The notes beneath the pieces are model-generated. The model was not told the DNA's origin. It worked only from the letters and a program-made list of their open reading frames with translations, and made no database searches. This document shows, piece by piece, positions 8,950-20,700 of a stretch of 64,000 nt of DNA. The position numbers and the translations under genes are program-made. This DNA is from Sinohyriopsis cumingii (lineage: Eukaryota; Mollusca; Bivalvia; Unionida; Unionidae), in assembly GCA_028554795.2 (NCBI GenBank), contig CM068838.1:128499428-128563427 (forward strand). The letters are read 5' to 3'. Numbering within the stretch: position 1 is the stretch's first letter; every line of letters begins with the position of its first letter.

Positions 8950-8997
8950 GTTGAATCACTGTCGCATAGATTGACTGCACACAAGCGCTAGCGAATC

Positions 8998-9124
8998 TAT
9001 ATAGACTACGTGACGTCACAGACTGCACTCTTACGATTGGATGCGGGCTGACTGAATTCTGTAACGCGTGTTCGGATTGGTGAATGAACTCAATCCGTTT
9101 CAATCCTTCCTGTCCCTATAAATA
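8998..9124. promoter_or_regulatory. Bidirectional promoter with two TATA boxes, CRE and inverted CCAAT boxes
   Basis: A minus-strand TATA (CTATATA, 8998-9004) and a plus-strand TATA (TATAAATA, 9117-9124) bracket a CRE palindrome TGACGTCA (9011-9018) and two ATTGG (inverted CCAAT) boxes (9036-9040 and 9076-9080). The layout resembles divergent histone H2A/H2B promoters. Confidence 0.62.
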
Positions 9125-9168
9125 AGCGCCGTTCACTGCATTGATTCACCTATTCTCGGAGCCTCAAC

Positions 9169-9399
9169 ATGTGGACAGACGTTGAATCTTCAACCCTTGT
9201 GTCAACAATGATGTTCAGGACGGACATGCTCATGTATGTCCGATCCAAGTGGACCGTTGTCCACAGGACCAACAGCAGCCTGTGGATAAGAAGAGTCTAT
9301 ATAGAGAGACAAGGTTGCCTCAAGAGGACTCTGATGTATGGCCCTGCTGTAAGACGAAGTTTGAGGAAAAGAAGATGTCGCAAATGCCCTCTATGTTAA
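9169..9399 (+). CDS. Small basic protein with histone-type mRNA 3' end
   Basis: This 76-residue frame starts at the ATG at 9169, 45 bases after a good TATA box. The protein is rich in Arg and Met, with a C-terminus reading RRSLRKRRCRKCPLC, a basic Cys-containing tail that would suit DNA or RNA binding. No histone fold or known family is recognised; small basic core peptides such as adenovirus mu are only a loose analogy. A perfect histone-type stem-loop begins 22 bases after the stop codon. The combination of TATA box, frame and stem-loop supports a real gene despite its size. Confidence 0.55.
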   Translation: MWTDVESSTLVSTMMFRTDMLMYVRSKWTVVHRTNSSLWIRRVYIERQGCLKRTLMYGPAVRRSLRKRRCRKCPLC

Positions 9400-9417
9400 G
9401 GGCATATTAACATAAAC

Positions 9418-9460
9418 CAAAGGCCCTTTTCAGGGCCAGCCATATTTCTCGAAAAGAGAT
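9418..9460 (+). terminator. Histone-type mRNA 3' stem-loop and downstream element, plus-strand gene
   Basis: CCAAA, then GGCCCTTTTCAGGGCC (9422-9437), then AGCCA, and a purine-rich GAAAAGAGA (9451-9459) 13 bases on. The stem-loop core is identical to the one at 8322-8337 in inverted orientation. The similarity extends through the flanks (about 8285-8340 against 9418-9478), so the two ends share ancestry. Confidence 0.78.
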
Positions 9461-9520
9461 AGTCTTTGAATTGCCTACCCCTTTTTTAAAAATTTTTTTT
9501 TAAAAAAAAGAAAAAAAATC

Positions 9521-9787
9521 CCATGTTCCATTCCCCTTGTCCCTAAACAAGCCCAAACTCTATTCCCATGTTAAATTCCCCTTGTACGTAAAGTGACCCA
9601 CGATTTATCACCATGTTAATTCCCCTTGTACGTAGAGTGACCCACGATTTATCGCCATGTTAATTCCCCTTGTACGTAAAGTGCCCCACGATTTTTCGCC
9701 ATGTTAAATTTCCATTGTACGTAAAGTGCCCCAAGGGGGTCTGTAATGCTAATTTCCATTGTACGTAAAGTGCCCCCCTTCACTACT
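9521..9787. repeat. 44-bp tandem repeats at the inferred right terminus of the virus-like element
   Basis: About five to six units of roughly 44 bases, starting CCATGTTAATTCCCCTTG at 9566, 9611, 9655 and 9699, with more degenerate units on both sides. They sit between an A/T tract and the inferred terminus at 9787. They are best read as part of the terminal inverted repeat; the left copy is outside the window. Confidence 0.55.
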
Positions 9788-9817
9788 CATATCCGGTTTG
9801 TTTATTTTAAACTTCCG

Positions 9818-9818
<1 letters not shown>

Positions 9819-9915
<97 letters not shown>

Positions 9916-10543
9916 GTAAAGAATACAATTCATACAATTCATATAGCGAATAACAATCCTTTCAAGTGCACTAGATCCAGCAAGAGATCACGTGTGTCAG
10001 GGATTGATTAAGATAAATGCAATAAACTGACAACGAACAGTGCGAATCTAGTATCTAGCTAGCCTGAGTGCTTGTGACCCTTCAGTGAGTCTTTTCCAAA
10101 GGCAAATGCAAAACATAGACAAGACAAAGAAATAAAACAGAAAAACAGTTATGTTTGCGAAACTTTACATGGCTGTTTCTACAGGAATTTAACCTTTGAA
10201 CTATATTATGTGTCAACTAGTTTATTTCAGCTTGTTGCTGATACTGGAATATATTTGTACTGATCTAGAAATTGATGAGCCATAACGACAGCTATTATTT
10301 TATGTAAATTTATGTAAGCGCAGATTATATTCAGGATATTTCATTGTTATAGTAGTCATAGGCTATCAAGCAAAGTTTCGCAAACATAACCTTTTTTTTC
10401 TTTCTTATTTTTTGTTTGTTTGTTTCTTGTTTTATTTGTTTGTCTTGTGTATATTTTGTATTTGCCTTTGAAAAAGACTCATTAAAGGGTCGAAAGAACT
10501 CAGGCAAGCTAGATACTAGTTTTGCACTGTTCTTTGTCAGTTT

Positions 10544-10634
<91 letters not shown>
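9819..10634. mobile_element. Fold-back (inverted-repeat) element framed by (TA)n arrays
   Basis: Perfect (TA)n tracts at 9819-9910 and 10548-10634 enclose two inverted arms. The left arm, about 10018-10175, begins CAATAAACTGACAACGAACA. The right arm, about 10370-10547, reads nearly the same on the minus strand. The unique centre is about 200 bases. A second, one-armed copy of the left half lies at 49679-50072, also next to a (TA)n tract. It has no coding capacity and is probably a non-autonomous element with TA preference. Confidence 0.55.
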
Positions 10635-10637
<3 letters not shown>

Positions 10638-11380
10638 ATATAAATTAAGATCGACATATAGGATAAACGCTCGGTATGGACAGGATAAATACAGGATAAA
10701 CAAGCACACTTATTCACAAAATTCACACGGTTCAGAAATAAATGTCCAAGTGATATGCCACAGTGCTTATTGCTTAACTTACAGTAGTTACCGTGTGCAT
10801 TTTAAGTATTTCGTAGCCTTATTTTAGTGCAAACCTTACTGATTCGGAGTTCTTTAGAAGCTTATTTATGTGACTGTGGCGCTTGATTCAAGCATCTCTG
10901 ATATATTCCAATTGAATTTCTTACATTTCCTGTTTGCCTCAGTATTTACCTACTTCAAACATTTATTGTGACATGCAGCAAAAAATGTAAAATCAAACGT
11001 AGTGAAGCTGAGGCGAAAGGAGCAAGATTTTAAAAAATAATATACAGGCATAACATCATACCTGAAGTGTCGTACTGCAGTGAATTTCAGCGTTAGGTGC
11101 TCCACCCACATAAAGCCTTAAAGGTATCATCGACTCGATTATTGAGTCCTTGGTTTTGACACATTGAGCATCTAGTCCTACCTGTAAGACCCGACGCTGA
11201 TATTTATGTTTAACACCTTAACAAAATCAAAATGTGCTATGTCTTACATGTAGGACTAATTGAGCATCTACATTCACCTTTTCAGAAATATACAACTTTC
11301 AGTGTTGTACCTTTAATTTCTTTTCAATCATTAGTTAGTTTAGCGAAGCGTGATATAAGATGACAGCGATATATTCCCTC
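10635..11380. other. Non-coding stretch, nothing recognised
   Basis: AT-rich sequence without convincing reading frames, RNA genes or terminal repeats. Confidence 0.5.
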
Positions 11381-11385
11381 GTACT

Positions 11386-12236
11386 CTTGGGGTGGAATTG
11401 TCTAGAGACCTCACTTGGAAAAGGCACATAGACAAGATAGTAAAAAAAGGGAACAGTAACCTTGGTTTCCTGCGCCACAACCTCCAAATCAACAATAAAG
11501 AAGTAAAAAGTGAGGCATATTTCACTCTGGTTCGACCAGGTCTTGAGTATTCCTCGACTGTGTAGAACCCACATAGTAAAGATCTAACAAATAAGATAGA
11601 GATGGTTCAGAGGAGAGCGGCTAGGTTTACCACAAATAAATATCGTAACACTAGCAGTGTCAGTGCAGTGCTCAACCATCTCCAGTGGGAATCACTCAAA
11701 TCCAGGCGAACCAAGGCCCAGCTAACCATGATGCACAAGATTGCGAACAACCTAGTGGACATACCAGCAGACAAATACCTGACCCTGGCATATAGCCAAA
11801 CTAGGGCAAGCCACAGGAAAAAGTTCCAATTAAAGTCAGCATCGACAAATTGTTTCAAGTTCAGCTTCTTCCCATGTACAATAGGGACTTGGAACAAATT
11901 ACCATCAATAATTGCAGAAGCTCCTGAGTTGGTATCTCACAAGCAGGAGCTTTCCAAAATGACATTCTAATGAACTAGTCAGCTACAAGTAAGACCTAGT
12001 GATTCTCAGGGCTATGCCGGTTGAGGTTCCATATCTCATTGCCGCTACGGTAGTCGGATTGGTCTGAGTATGAAGGGACGAAAACATACACTGACACACT
12101 TTGACTTATTTCTGCCTTTCCTATCATTACTCTTCTGACTGTCCTATCACTTCCATCTTTACTTTATCTTTGACCACGTACCACCCGTTGCTTAATAGTC
12201 AAGTGTGACTGTGTCAACGTATTTATAGATAGATAG
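11386..12236 (+). pseudogene. CR1-like LINE, 3' end fragment of the reverse transcriptase ORF
   Basis: The frame from 11386 reads LGVELSRDLTWKRHIDKIV, then ARPGLEY-like LVRPGLEYSSTV, MVQRRAARFTTNKYRNTSSV and HLQWESLKSRR. It ends GTWNKLPSIIAEAPELVS with a stop at 11968. These are the hallmark C-terminal motifs of CR1/L2-type reverse transcriptase ORFs. A TAG at 11563-11565 replaces the usual Trp of the VWNPH motif. Everything upstream of the RT C-terminus is missing, so this is a 5'-truncated dead copy. About 265 bases of 3' UTR follow, ending in a short (TAGA)n tail near 12236. Confidence 0.75.
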
Positions 12237-14618
12237 AAGCAGATGACTCCTTAGCTACGATGTCATAGCCTCAACTTGATTTGTTATGGTTGAGGTAGGA
12301 ATAAGGGTACTAATATTAGTACTAATGGCTCCTGTGTCGCGTCACTTGGGGCTGCACGAAAACCCAGATTTCACAAACTACTGTGATGTTACCCACAAAG
12401 CAAAAACTTACGCTATATGTAAATCATGTGATTAATAGCACATGACACAATATCAGTGCAGTGAAACTTGTATAATCATATTGCATGTAGTTAGATCTAA
12501 TCTGTCAGATATGTCTTTTTGTCTTTAATTAACTTGTGTTAGTGATGGGTGGTTTGTGGTTTGATTGTCCATCATCAACAATATTTTAGCATCTTTTTTC
12601 TGGCATAGAGAGGTACCTGGGTAGAACTGCCAACCCTCCGTATGCTACTGGAAAGGTTTTTCACTTGCTAGTTATTATGACTACATGCCTGCAGGAAGAA
12701 TGGCAACCATGATGCAGGTGACAACAATAACAATGCAATATGGCAAATTTGTAAATTACACCTTGGCCTTGTTAACTGTGACTGTCAAAACCATATGTCA
12801 ACTAAGGATTTAAGAACCAGGTAATAACAGATTAATCACCAGTTTTGTTAATTGACCACTTTGTTGTAGGCTGACATTGATGATTAAGCGCAAGTTCATA
12901 GCACATTTTTTGGATGGGAACAATTTATCAATTACATTTGGATGCACATATTGCATTTCTTTAATTCTTTAATAGAAGAAGTTATCAACTGAGTAGAAAT
13001 CAGAATAAAAAAGTAATTTGGGAAGAAAGAAATATCAATTAGTGGCAAGTAGGCTATTCTTTACTATTCTTCTGAAGGAACAAAAAAGTTAATCTTGCTT
13101 TTAATTAATGCAAACAAATTGAAGTCGTTGGTACAACTCTGGAAGAGATTAAACATCTCCAACCACTGTTGTCTTTACTGAAAACAATACCAAATTCAAA
13201 AGATCATTAAATGGTAATAGCAGTGCATGATGTATGCATTAATTTGAGCAGAATGAGAAGTTTCAGTATTGTAAAAAGATGATATTTAAAGCTAAATTCT
13301 TTTTCAAGTTGTCTTGAACCTTTTGGATCTTGGTTATTTTTGATTGTGCATGTATGTGTTCTTGTTTATGTGTGTGTCATTGTAGAGTAACATCAATAGC
13401 ACATGGCAAATGCTAGCTTATGGCTAAAATGAGATAAAAAAGCAAATTATCATACGTAAAGTTTTTCTTATATTGATCATAAATCTAGTTTTGAACTAGC
13501 AGACCTGTTTACCACTCTAGATTCTCCAAACATTGTATGGATGAAGCAGGACAAATATTAACTATGGATCATTTAAGCAAGATTATGGAGAACTGCCAGA
13601 TCGGCAAATAATTACAAGTTTTAATGTTTCTTTCTACTTCTCTGTCCTCGTTCTGTATAGTGCAGTGTAGGACAGTGAGGAAAATGCACATTATTCATAC
13701 TGAATTGATGAAGAGTGAACTTTTGACTATGATCATTAAGCTTGGATTGAAAGAAAATGTTTCCAGGCAACAAAATCATAGCAGGGAAGGTAAACTATTT
13801 AAGAATGTAGGTAGAGAAGGTAGAGCAATCCTGGGTTTAGGAAAAGTTGGCTCTTTTCATGTTTGTTTTTAATTAAAAAATTTTTTATATGTTTCTACTC
13901 AAAATGCCCAGTTACAAATGAAGGTCAATGTTTTTCTCACTTCTGATTTTATAATGATCTTTCATCTAATCCTTCAACAAATGACATGCATTCTACAGTT
14001 GTTTACAGTATTGTTTGCTTGCTTACTTATTATCAGTCAGATCCATAAAGTTGACATAATCTTGAATAATTAACTAACTACTCAGTAAATAACATGTTTA
14101 TAATAATATTTATTGTTCAGTATCAACTATGTTACATAGACATACAAGATCATAGGTAAGACTCATACTTTGTTTTGAAAGTATGGGCAGACAGTAATAG
14201 ATCAATCTTGCCATGGATAGATTGACTCCACATTGTGCTGAATATGTTATGGACCAAGATGTCAAGTCACCAATTGGAAATGTGATTTTTTTTGGTGCAT
14301 TTTTAAATTTAGGGTGTATTGAGCTTCTTAGTGGTCAGAGTGCATTTCAAAGAACTCCTGTTTGTGGTTCTGGATGCTCAGGTTTTGGCTAACTGTTTTC
14401 TGTATATGTGAATGTCAGGTTTTGAGAAATGTAACCCAGGACTGTTTAGGAATCTTACAGAGAGCTCTGAGTGCATAGATATAAATAATTATCTGCATCA
14501 AATTTCAAATTCTGGTCTATTTCATGTGTGACTTTACAGGGAAAAAAAATTAATTTGAAGTTTTGATAATAATGTATACACTAGATTTTGCAGTGTAATA
14601 TTACAAATTTTATTCCAG
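12237..14618. other. Upstream flank or 5' intron of EXOC2, nothing recognised
   Basis: About 2.4 kb of AT-rich sequence with no convincing frame, transposon or RNA gene. Because the first coding exon of EXOC2 seems to begin at a splice acceptor (AG at 14617-14618), a 5' UTR exon and the promoter may lie here or further left, but I cannot place them. Confidence 0.45.
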
Positions 14619-14764
14619 ATCAGGGAAGAGTTATCCTTAGTCTAATGTGATATCAATGGGTCCACCACCAGTGGTTACAGGAGTCTCCCCTAGGGATGGA
14701 CCTCCTGGGACACGAATTATAATTAGAGGTGAAAACCTTGGAAATGATCCTAAAGATCTGATAG
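14619..14764 (+). CDS. EXOC2: EXOC2 exon 1 (first coding exon; start codon at 14656)
   Basis: The ATG at 14656 opens [20 protein letters not shown], aligning with human QPPLVTGISPNEGIPWTK. An in-frame TAG at 14638 prevents a longer start. Bases 14619-14655 are 5' UTR if the acceptor TTCCAG (to 14618) is used. The donor is G/GTAAGA after 14764, leaving phase 1. It encodes the first strands of the IPT/TIG fold, including RGENLG. Confidence 0.85.
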
Positions 14765-17718
14765 GTAAGAGTATGTCCTTACAATGAAATATACAGTAGT
14801 CCCCCTCTTATAAGGCCACCCCTAATGCAGCAGGGAAGTGGCCTTATAATGCGGGTGGCCTTTCTAGAGGGGGATGACAAATGCGAATAGTAAATACATA
14901 TGAAGAAAGTCACAAGTACACTTAATTTTATATATTTAATATTTTAATTAAAAAATCACATGCATGATGTGAAATAAATGTAAAACAAACTGTCATCATT
15001 TTCAAAAGAATATTATGAATAACCATTGATATAGTTTTAAAACTGTCTTTATAATCCTTTACCTCATACAAGCGTATTTGGACGCCTCTACTCCATTCGC
15101 ATGGAAGCGCCTTTTGAAGCCTCTACAAGATTCGCATGAAAGCGCCTTTTGACGTCTGCTGTAAACATCAGCCATTTTGAGCTAGTTTTCGTAGCACCAC
15201 CTTCGGGGAAACCCCCCATTTAGATACTACATTCATTTCTGCGAATGACAATTACGTCAGATCACGTGGTCGCTGTTCATGCACTGGTCAATATCTACTA
15301 TTTAAAGTAACTGGGTTGTAATCTCCATTTTCCAAAATGGCAGCCGCGGATTTCATTCAGTACGTACAAAGTTTTCACGATTAGAATAACAACCATGAAA
15401 TATTCAATAAATTAGGTGAAGTCTCTGATATTGATGTAGGCAGCAATTAGTTTTTATAAATTATCAAATTCAGATGACTTAGTGATGTAGACGCACACGA
15501 AAACCTTGTAAATTATGAGTATCAGAAATGGCAGCTATGGTTGGTCACGCAGCCTCACTGACATGACGGTGAACGAGTTCTCTCTCGATTTTGAAGCGCA
15601 TAAAAAAATTCTTCTGTGAAAAATAATTACACAGCTATAACAATCGGACTTTACTCTTAAATTTTTCCACATATAACATATGTGTACCAAAAATGTAAAA
15701 TGGTTAAAATTGCTGTTAAACGTAACATACACTACATTGCTTAACAGTTCACAGGCAGGATTTCATTCAGTACTTACGAAGTTTTCACGATTAGAATCAC
15801 AAGTACGAAAGATTCAATAACTTAGGTAAAGGCTCTGATATTTATGTAAGCAGCAGATAGTTTTTATTGATTATCAAATTCAAATTCAGATGACTTAGTG
15901 ATGTAGATGCAGACAAAAAACATATGAATTTTAAGTATGGGAAATGGCAGCTACGGTCGGTCATGCGGCCTCACTGACATGACGGTGAACGAGTTCTCTC
16001 TCGATTTTAAAGCACATAAAATATTCTTCCGTGAAAAATAATTACACAGCTATAACAATCGGACTTTACTCTTAAATTTTTCCACATATAATAGATGTGT
16101 ACCTAAAACGTAAAATGGTTAAAACTGCTGTTAAACGTAACACCACTACATTGCTTAACAATTCACAGGCAGGCCTATGCGTATGCGGTCGGCTAGGTAA
16201 CAGGTGTTCTATTTATAGCGTGCTGCACTTTGTCACTATGCTCTATGAGGTAAAGGGATAATTATGTTATAGTTCACATCATCTGTCACTTTGTTGGTAA
16301 CGGTCTAAAAAACAAACCAGTCTCATCACATTAAAAATATCCTTGCTGTCATATCCCCTGCATATATCATTTAGTCTTTTGTTCCAATCTTCGACAACTT
16401 CATTATTAACATCAGCTGATTCTCCACTAAGGACAGAACACTTGATATTGTGTCACACTTGAAATCTGTGCAACCATCCGTTACTTGCGGTAAAGTCGTC
16501 ATATCCCAATTCAACTGACAAAATTGTTGCTTTTTCTTGTCATTCAAATCAGGATACAAACATCTCCTGGCTCAAACAATCTTCCTTTCTCCATCCATTT
16601 CACCTTCCCACTTCTGCAGAATTGTTTCATTATCTTTCACGATATTGTTTATCTGAGTTTAGTTTTCTGCAAGGATCCTCGACGACCCCCCCCCCACCGT
16701 CAGTTGAATTACTTTCACGTTCTCCTCTAAACTGAGAATTTTTATTTTCCTCAATGACATGTTGATCTTTTTGCAGTAAGTTATTCATGTTGCCAACTAC
16801 TCTACTGATAAAACAATTTTGTATGCATCTAAACAAATTGCCGTGTGTTTTTAAAGGAAGTGATCTTGTCACTTGATTCATTAGTCGCAGTCTGGTACCC
16901 TAGTGTTTTTATACATTTCTTTACACTAAGTGAGAGAAGCCAAAACAGCTTCGATATGTACCATTAACATTACGCAGATTTGACCTCACAGCCGTTAGGG
17001 TTCGTAATTTTGACAATTATTGTCAGTAGTAATAGCCACTGATTATCAAAGTGAACAAGCTCAACATCTTACTAAGGGAAGTCATAAAGGCTACCAATCC
17101 ATTTTCCTGCTGTCTTGGGTATTGTACATCGATACTGCCACTTCTCAGCTGTTACTCCTGTTCCATAATTGTAATTTTAACAATTATCAGTGACTAAACC
17201 GGACATCTTATGATAACACAACAGTAAGGCTAATTGGATTACATGTACGTACCCTTTTGTATGGGTTAAAAGTTGAGTCTTTCTCGTTTTTTATGGCATA
17301 AATTTGGCTTCTCATGAGGCGTAAATGATGTAATATTAACCTTAGTGTTAAATGTACTTTACTCAACACTTCTTTCAGTAACGAAAACCTGACATCGGGG
17401 AAACAGAAATCGGATTACTTAACACACGTTATGAATAAAATACTGGTTCTGGATACATATTCAAATAAAATGCGGCTGCTTGTGAGGGGTAAATTTTATA
17501 TTATTGCACTAATATGCTGGCCGCTGGTCGCATTAGCAGGGTGGCCTTTCGCGAGGGGTACTTTTGAACACAAACTCGTCAGTGCCATTCTGGCCGTAAG
17601 GAGCGGGTGGCCGCTGGTCAGGGGGGCCGTTCAAAAGAGGGACTACTGTAATGAAAATTAGAAAAATCAGAATTATTTTTCAGACATGATAGACATTTGG
17701 CAAAGAAAGAAAGAATGA

Positions 17719-17784
<66 letters not shown>

Positions 17785-20700
17785 CATACACACACACATA
17801 CACAATCTAAATATATATTTATACACACACATATATACACACATACACACCCACACAATCTAAAGGAGTTTTAACCATTTTGGTGTCCTAGGTGGTTAGA
17901 GCATCCACCTAAGATGCAGGAGGTCATGGGTTCGAACCCTGGCTGAGTCATACCAAAGACATAAAAATGGTACTAACAGCTGCCTCCTTGGGCTGATTGA
18001 CCTGGTGTCTCGATAATGTAACTGGGTGGGACATAATGCTACATCACTATAAACTGCCACACTACAGACATCATAGCAATATAACTGATTTTTTTAAAAG
18101 CTGCATTAAAAATCCAAATCACACACACACCCTCCTAGAAGAGCTATTTCCACTGACAGTAACTTGGCTTTTTATTTTGGGGGTGTATTATCTCTCCCAT
18201 CATGGTCATGCTCAATAAATAAAACAGATGGAAGATTTCTTTGGTTGTGAGGAGTTGCCATAATGCATGGAATTATTCTCCAAGTGAGTTACATTGTTTT
18301 AGGTAGATTTAGGTATATTAGGATTGAGATATGCCTTTATAATGGTTATTTTCATGAAAGTTTTAGCAAGAATGCTTATTAAGTCATTTGTGGGTTTTAC
18401 ATCAGATATGGTCGATTTAATGAAGTTGCAACTGTGAGATCATCATTTAGTGGATTGGATGATCATGTATTCCTAGATCAGTTTTGATCTAGGCAGATTT
18501 TCTTTACTAGCACAAAGGAAGGTACTGTACTGCAAATTTTTTAAATTTTTTGATGACTGGTTAATTGTGAAAAATTAAGAAATGTGACACTGTAAAACCA
18601 TATAAAAAAAAAACAGTTTCATCATGAAGATTATTGATACCTGATATGTTTCACTAGAGTAAATTTTGTCATACAAAGATGAGAATGGATTTATGTTCAA
18701 CTGATATAACCATTGAAAAATGATGCCTGTCAAATTATTATATAATAAATTAGAAATTGGCAATATATTTGCATACAAAAGTTTCATGTGTGACCATAAA
18801 AGTCATTGGTCTTTATAAACCTTTAATTGCTTTTGACTGAACAGAAAATTAATAGCTTTCAGGGTTTGATTTTAAATCTTTAAGAATATGGTATATTAAT
18901 GCTAGAAAGACTGATACTATTTGGCAAAGAAAATAAAATCAGATCAAGAGATCTGTTTATCTACATTCTTTTATTTTCAGGCTTAAAGATATGTGGTGTG
19001 GACACACTTATGACAGCAGAATGGAAGTCAAGCAAGAAAATAATTGCTCGTACAGGACCTGGCAAAGGCAAGGGGGATATCATAGTTACAACAAGATCTG
19101 GTGGAGTGGGCAGCTGTACTGTTGGCTTCCGAGGTTTTTTTGTTCAGATAGGTATGTAGTTAATAATCAAGAGCTGTTGTATTATGATTTTAAAGGGGCT
19201 CTGTTAACATTGATGTTATCAACCTGTGATAAATTCACAGTTGACAGGAGTGAGTTTAATTTAACATAGGAATATACTGTCAGGACTCATAAAGCTGACT
19301 TACTTTCATCAGGCTATTATATTTAAAGCATGCAATATTGGAACAGTTTGTTAGAAGTCATTTAAAATCTTACCCACATATCCATCAGTTGGAGGGAGGC
19401 ATGGTAGCACAATCGGTAGAAAATTTTAATCATAATCTAAGTTAATGGCTTTGACACCCACCCAAGTCGGTCATGGTCAGTTGTCTCAGTGTGTTCATGG
19501 TAAGGCATTTAGCTCCTGTTTCCTGATTGTGATATAGCCAGTTACTTGATTGTCTAAATGCCTTTAGAATGGGTAAAATGATATCTTGAACTATGTATGC
19601 AAGCCATTAACCTTGGCTTAAAACTGAAGCCATATATTGGTTTTTCATGTATTTAGCATCCTTTCACATGTTAGAAAATCTATCATTAAAACTTAGGTCA
19701 GTTCCATGTTACTTGGTTGCGCATAAAATCTGGATAAGTGTTTTACATAGGAAATGTGACTCACATAATAATATCAGATTTATTATGTAACTTTTATTGA
19801 CTCACACTGCTTGAAAACAGTCAAGTGCAGTCATCCCACATAATGTGATGCCAGTATTTTTGTCTTGGAGAAATTTTGCATTCAACTGACTTAAGCAGCC
19901 ACAAAATATTTGGTGTACTAATTGAGTTACTTGGCATGCTAGTGTGAGTTACTTGGCATACTAGTATGAGTATAACAAGAGAACCGGGTTGGATTTCGGA
20001 TTTATAACAGAACAGTTTTGATGGTGATACAAATTATATGTTTATTGATGAATGACTTGAATGGAAAAAAGAATTATGATTAATAAGTGTGTGTATGAGA
20101 TCCAAGTATTGGACTAATTGACACAATCTGCATGAACCTAATAATATAACATAAATGTGAATACAAGTAAATGACTTTACACAGTACAAGGACGAAGGTT
20201 AATGATTCACTCTAATTTGACATGATGAAAAGAATGATGTGTTTTACTCAAATAGTAAAAATGATTCACAGTAATTTCACATGACAAAAAGAATGATGTG
20301 TTTTACTTAAATAGTAAAAATGTGGTACTTTACTCAGGTAGTAAAATGATGAAAACAATGAAACAGATATCATACAAAATATTTTTGCAGTCACAAATCA
20401 CTAGGTATAACAAACCCCAAAATTAACCCACAGCTGAAAGATTGCAGGTATGGAGTTACACAAAACAGTATGTCACTAAAATACTTGGCTACAAGTCACA
20501 GTGGTCAGTTAAGCAGTCAGCATTACAGGTAGTCACCGACCACCATACAATTCCCTGGTCAGTCAAGCATTCATCACCCACCAATCGGTCAGCAATGCCC
20601 CATCACCTGCTTCTCAACCAACAACACACTGTTCAATCAGCTTTACAGTTGCTATGGTCAACTTCTTTGTCAGCTATACAGCTGGTACCCTGTTGACTCT

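Larger units (their letters stand above)
1..9787. mobile_element. Polinton/Maverick-type (adintovirus-like) integrated element, right-hand part
   Basis: The family is assigned from two hallmark parts: the start of an FtsK/HerA-type packaging ATPase at the left edge, and a protein-primed family B DNA polymerase. They sit among compact genes with viral-style spacing. The right end is inferred near 9787, after 44-bp tandem repeats, where the sequence finishes ...CACTACT; that is the complement of a 5'-AG start, as expected for Polintons. The left end, integrase, protease and capsid genes are not in the window. Most reading frames are open and the region is richer in G+C than its surroundings, which suggests a fairly recent insertion. 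It looks broken in about one to three places, so it is treated as a fossil. An undigested viral contig joined by misassembly is the main alternative. Confidence 0.8.

Noticed and set aside
8365-9399. Histone genes, suggested by the stem-loops
   Set aside because: Neither protein shows a histone fold or the conserved histone motifs; only the regulatory signals are histone-like.
9759-10827. Frames with long (IY)n runs
   Set aside because: They are translations of (TA)n microsatellites.
17431-17661. Plus-strand open frame rich in GWPLVRG-like phrases
   Set aside because: It lies in the subterminal repeats of the pogo-like element; the repeated phrases are translated inverted-repeat DNA.
17882-17952. 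Candidate tRNA gene (possible CCT anticodon)
   Set aside because: The acceptor ends do not pair, the anticodon loop lacks T33, and SINE body follows; it is a SINE head.
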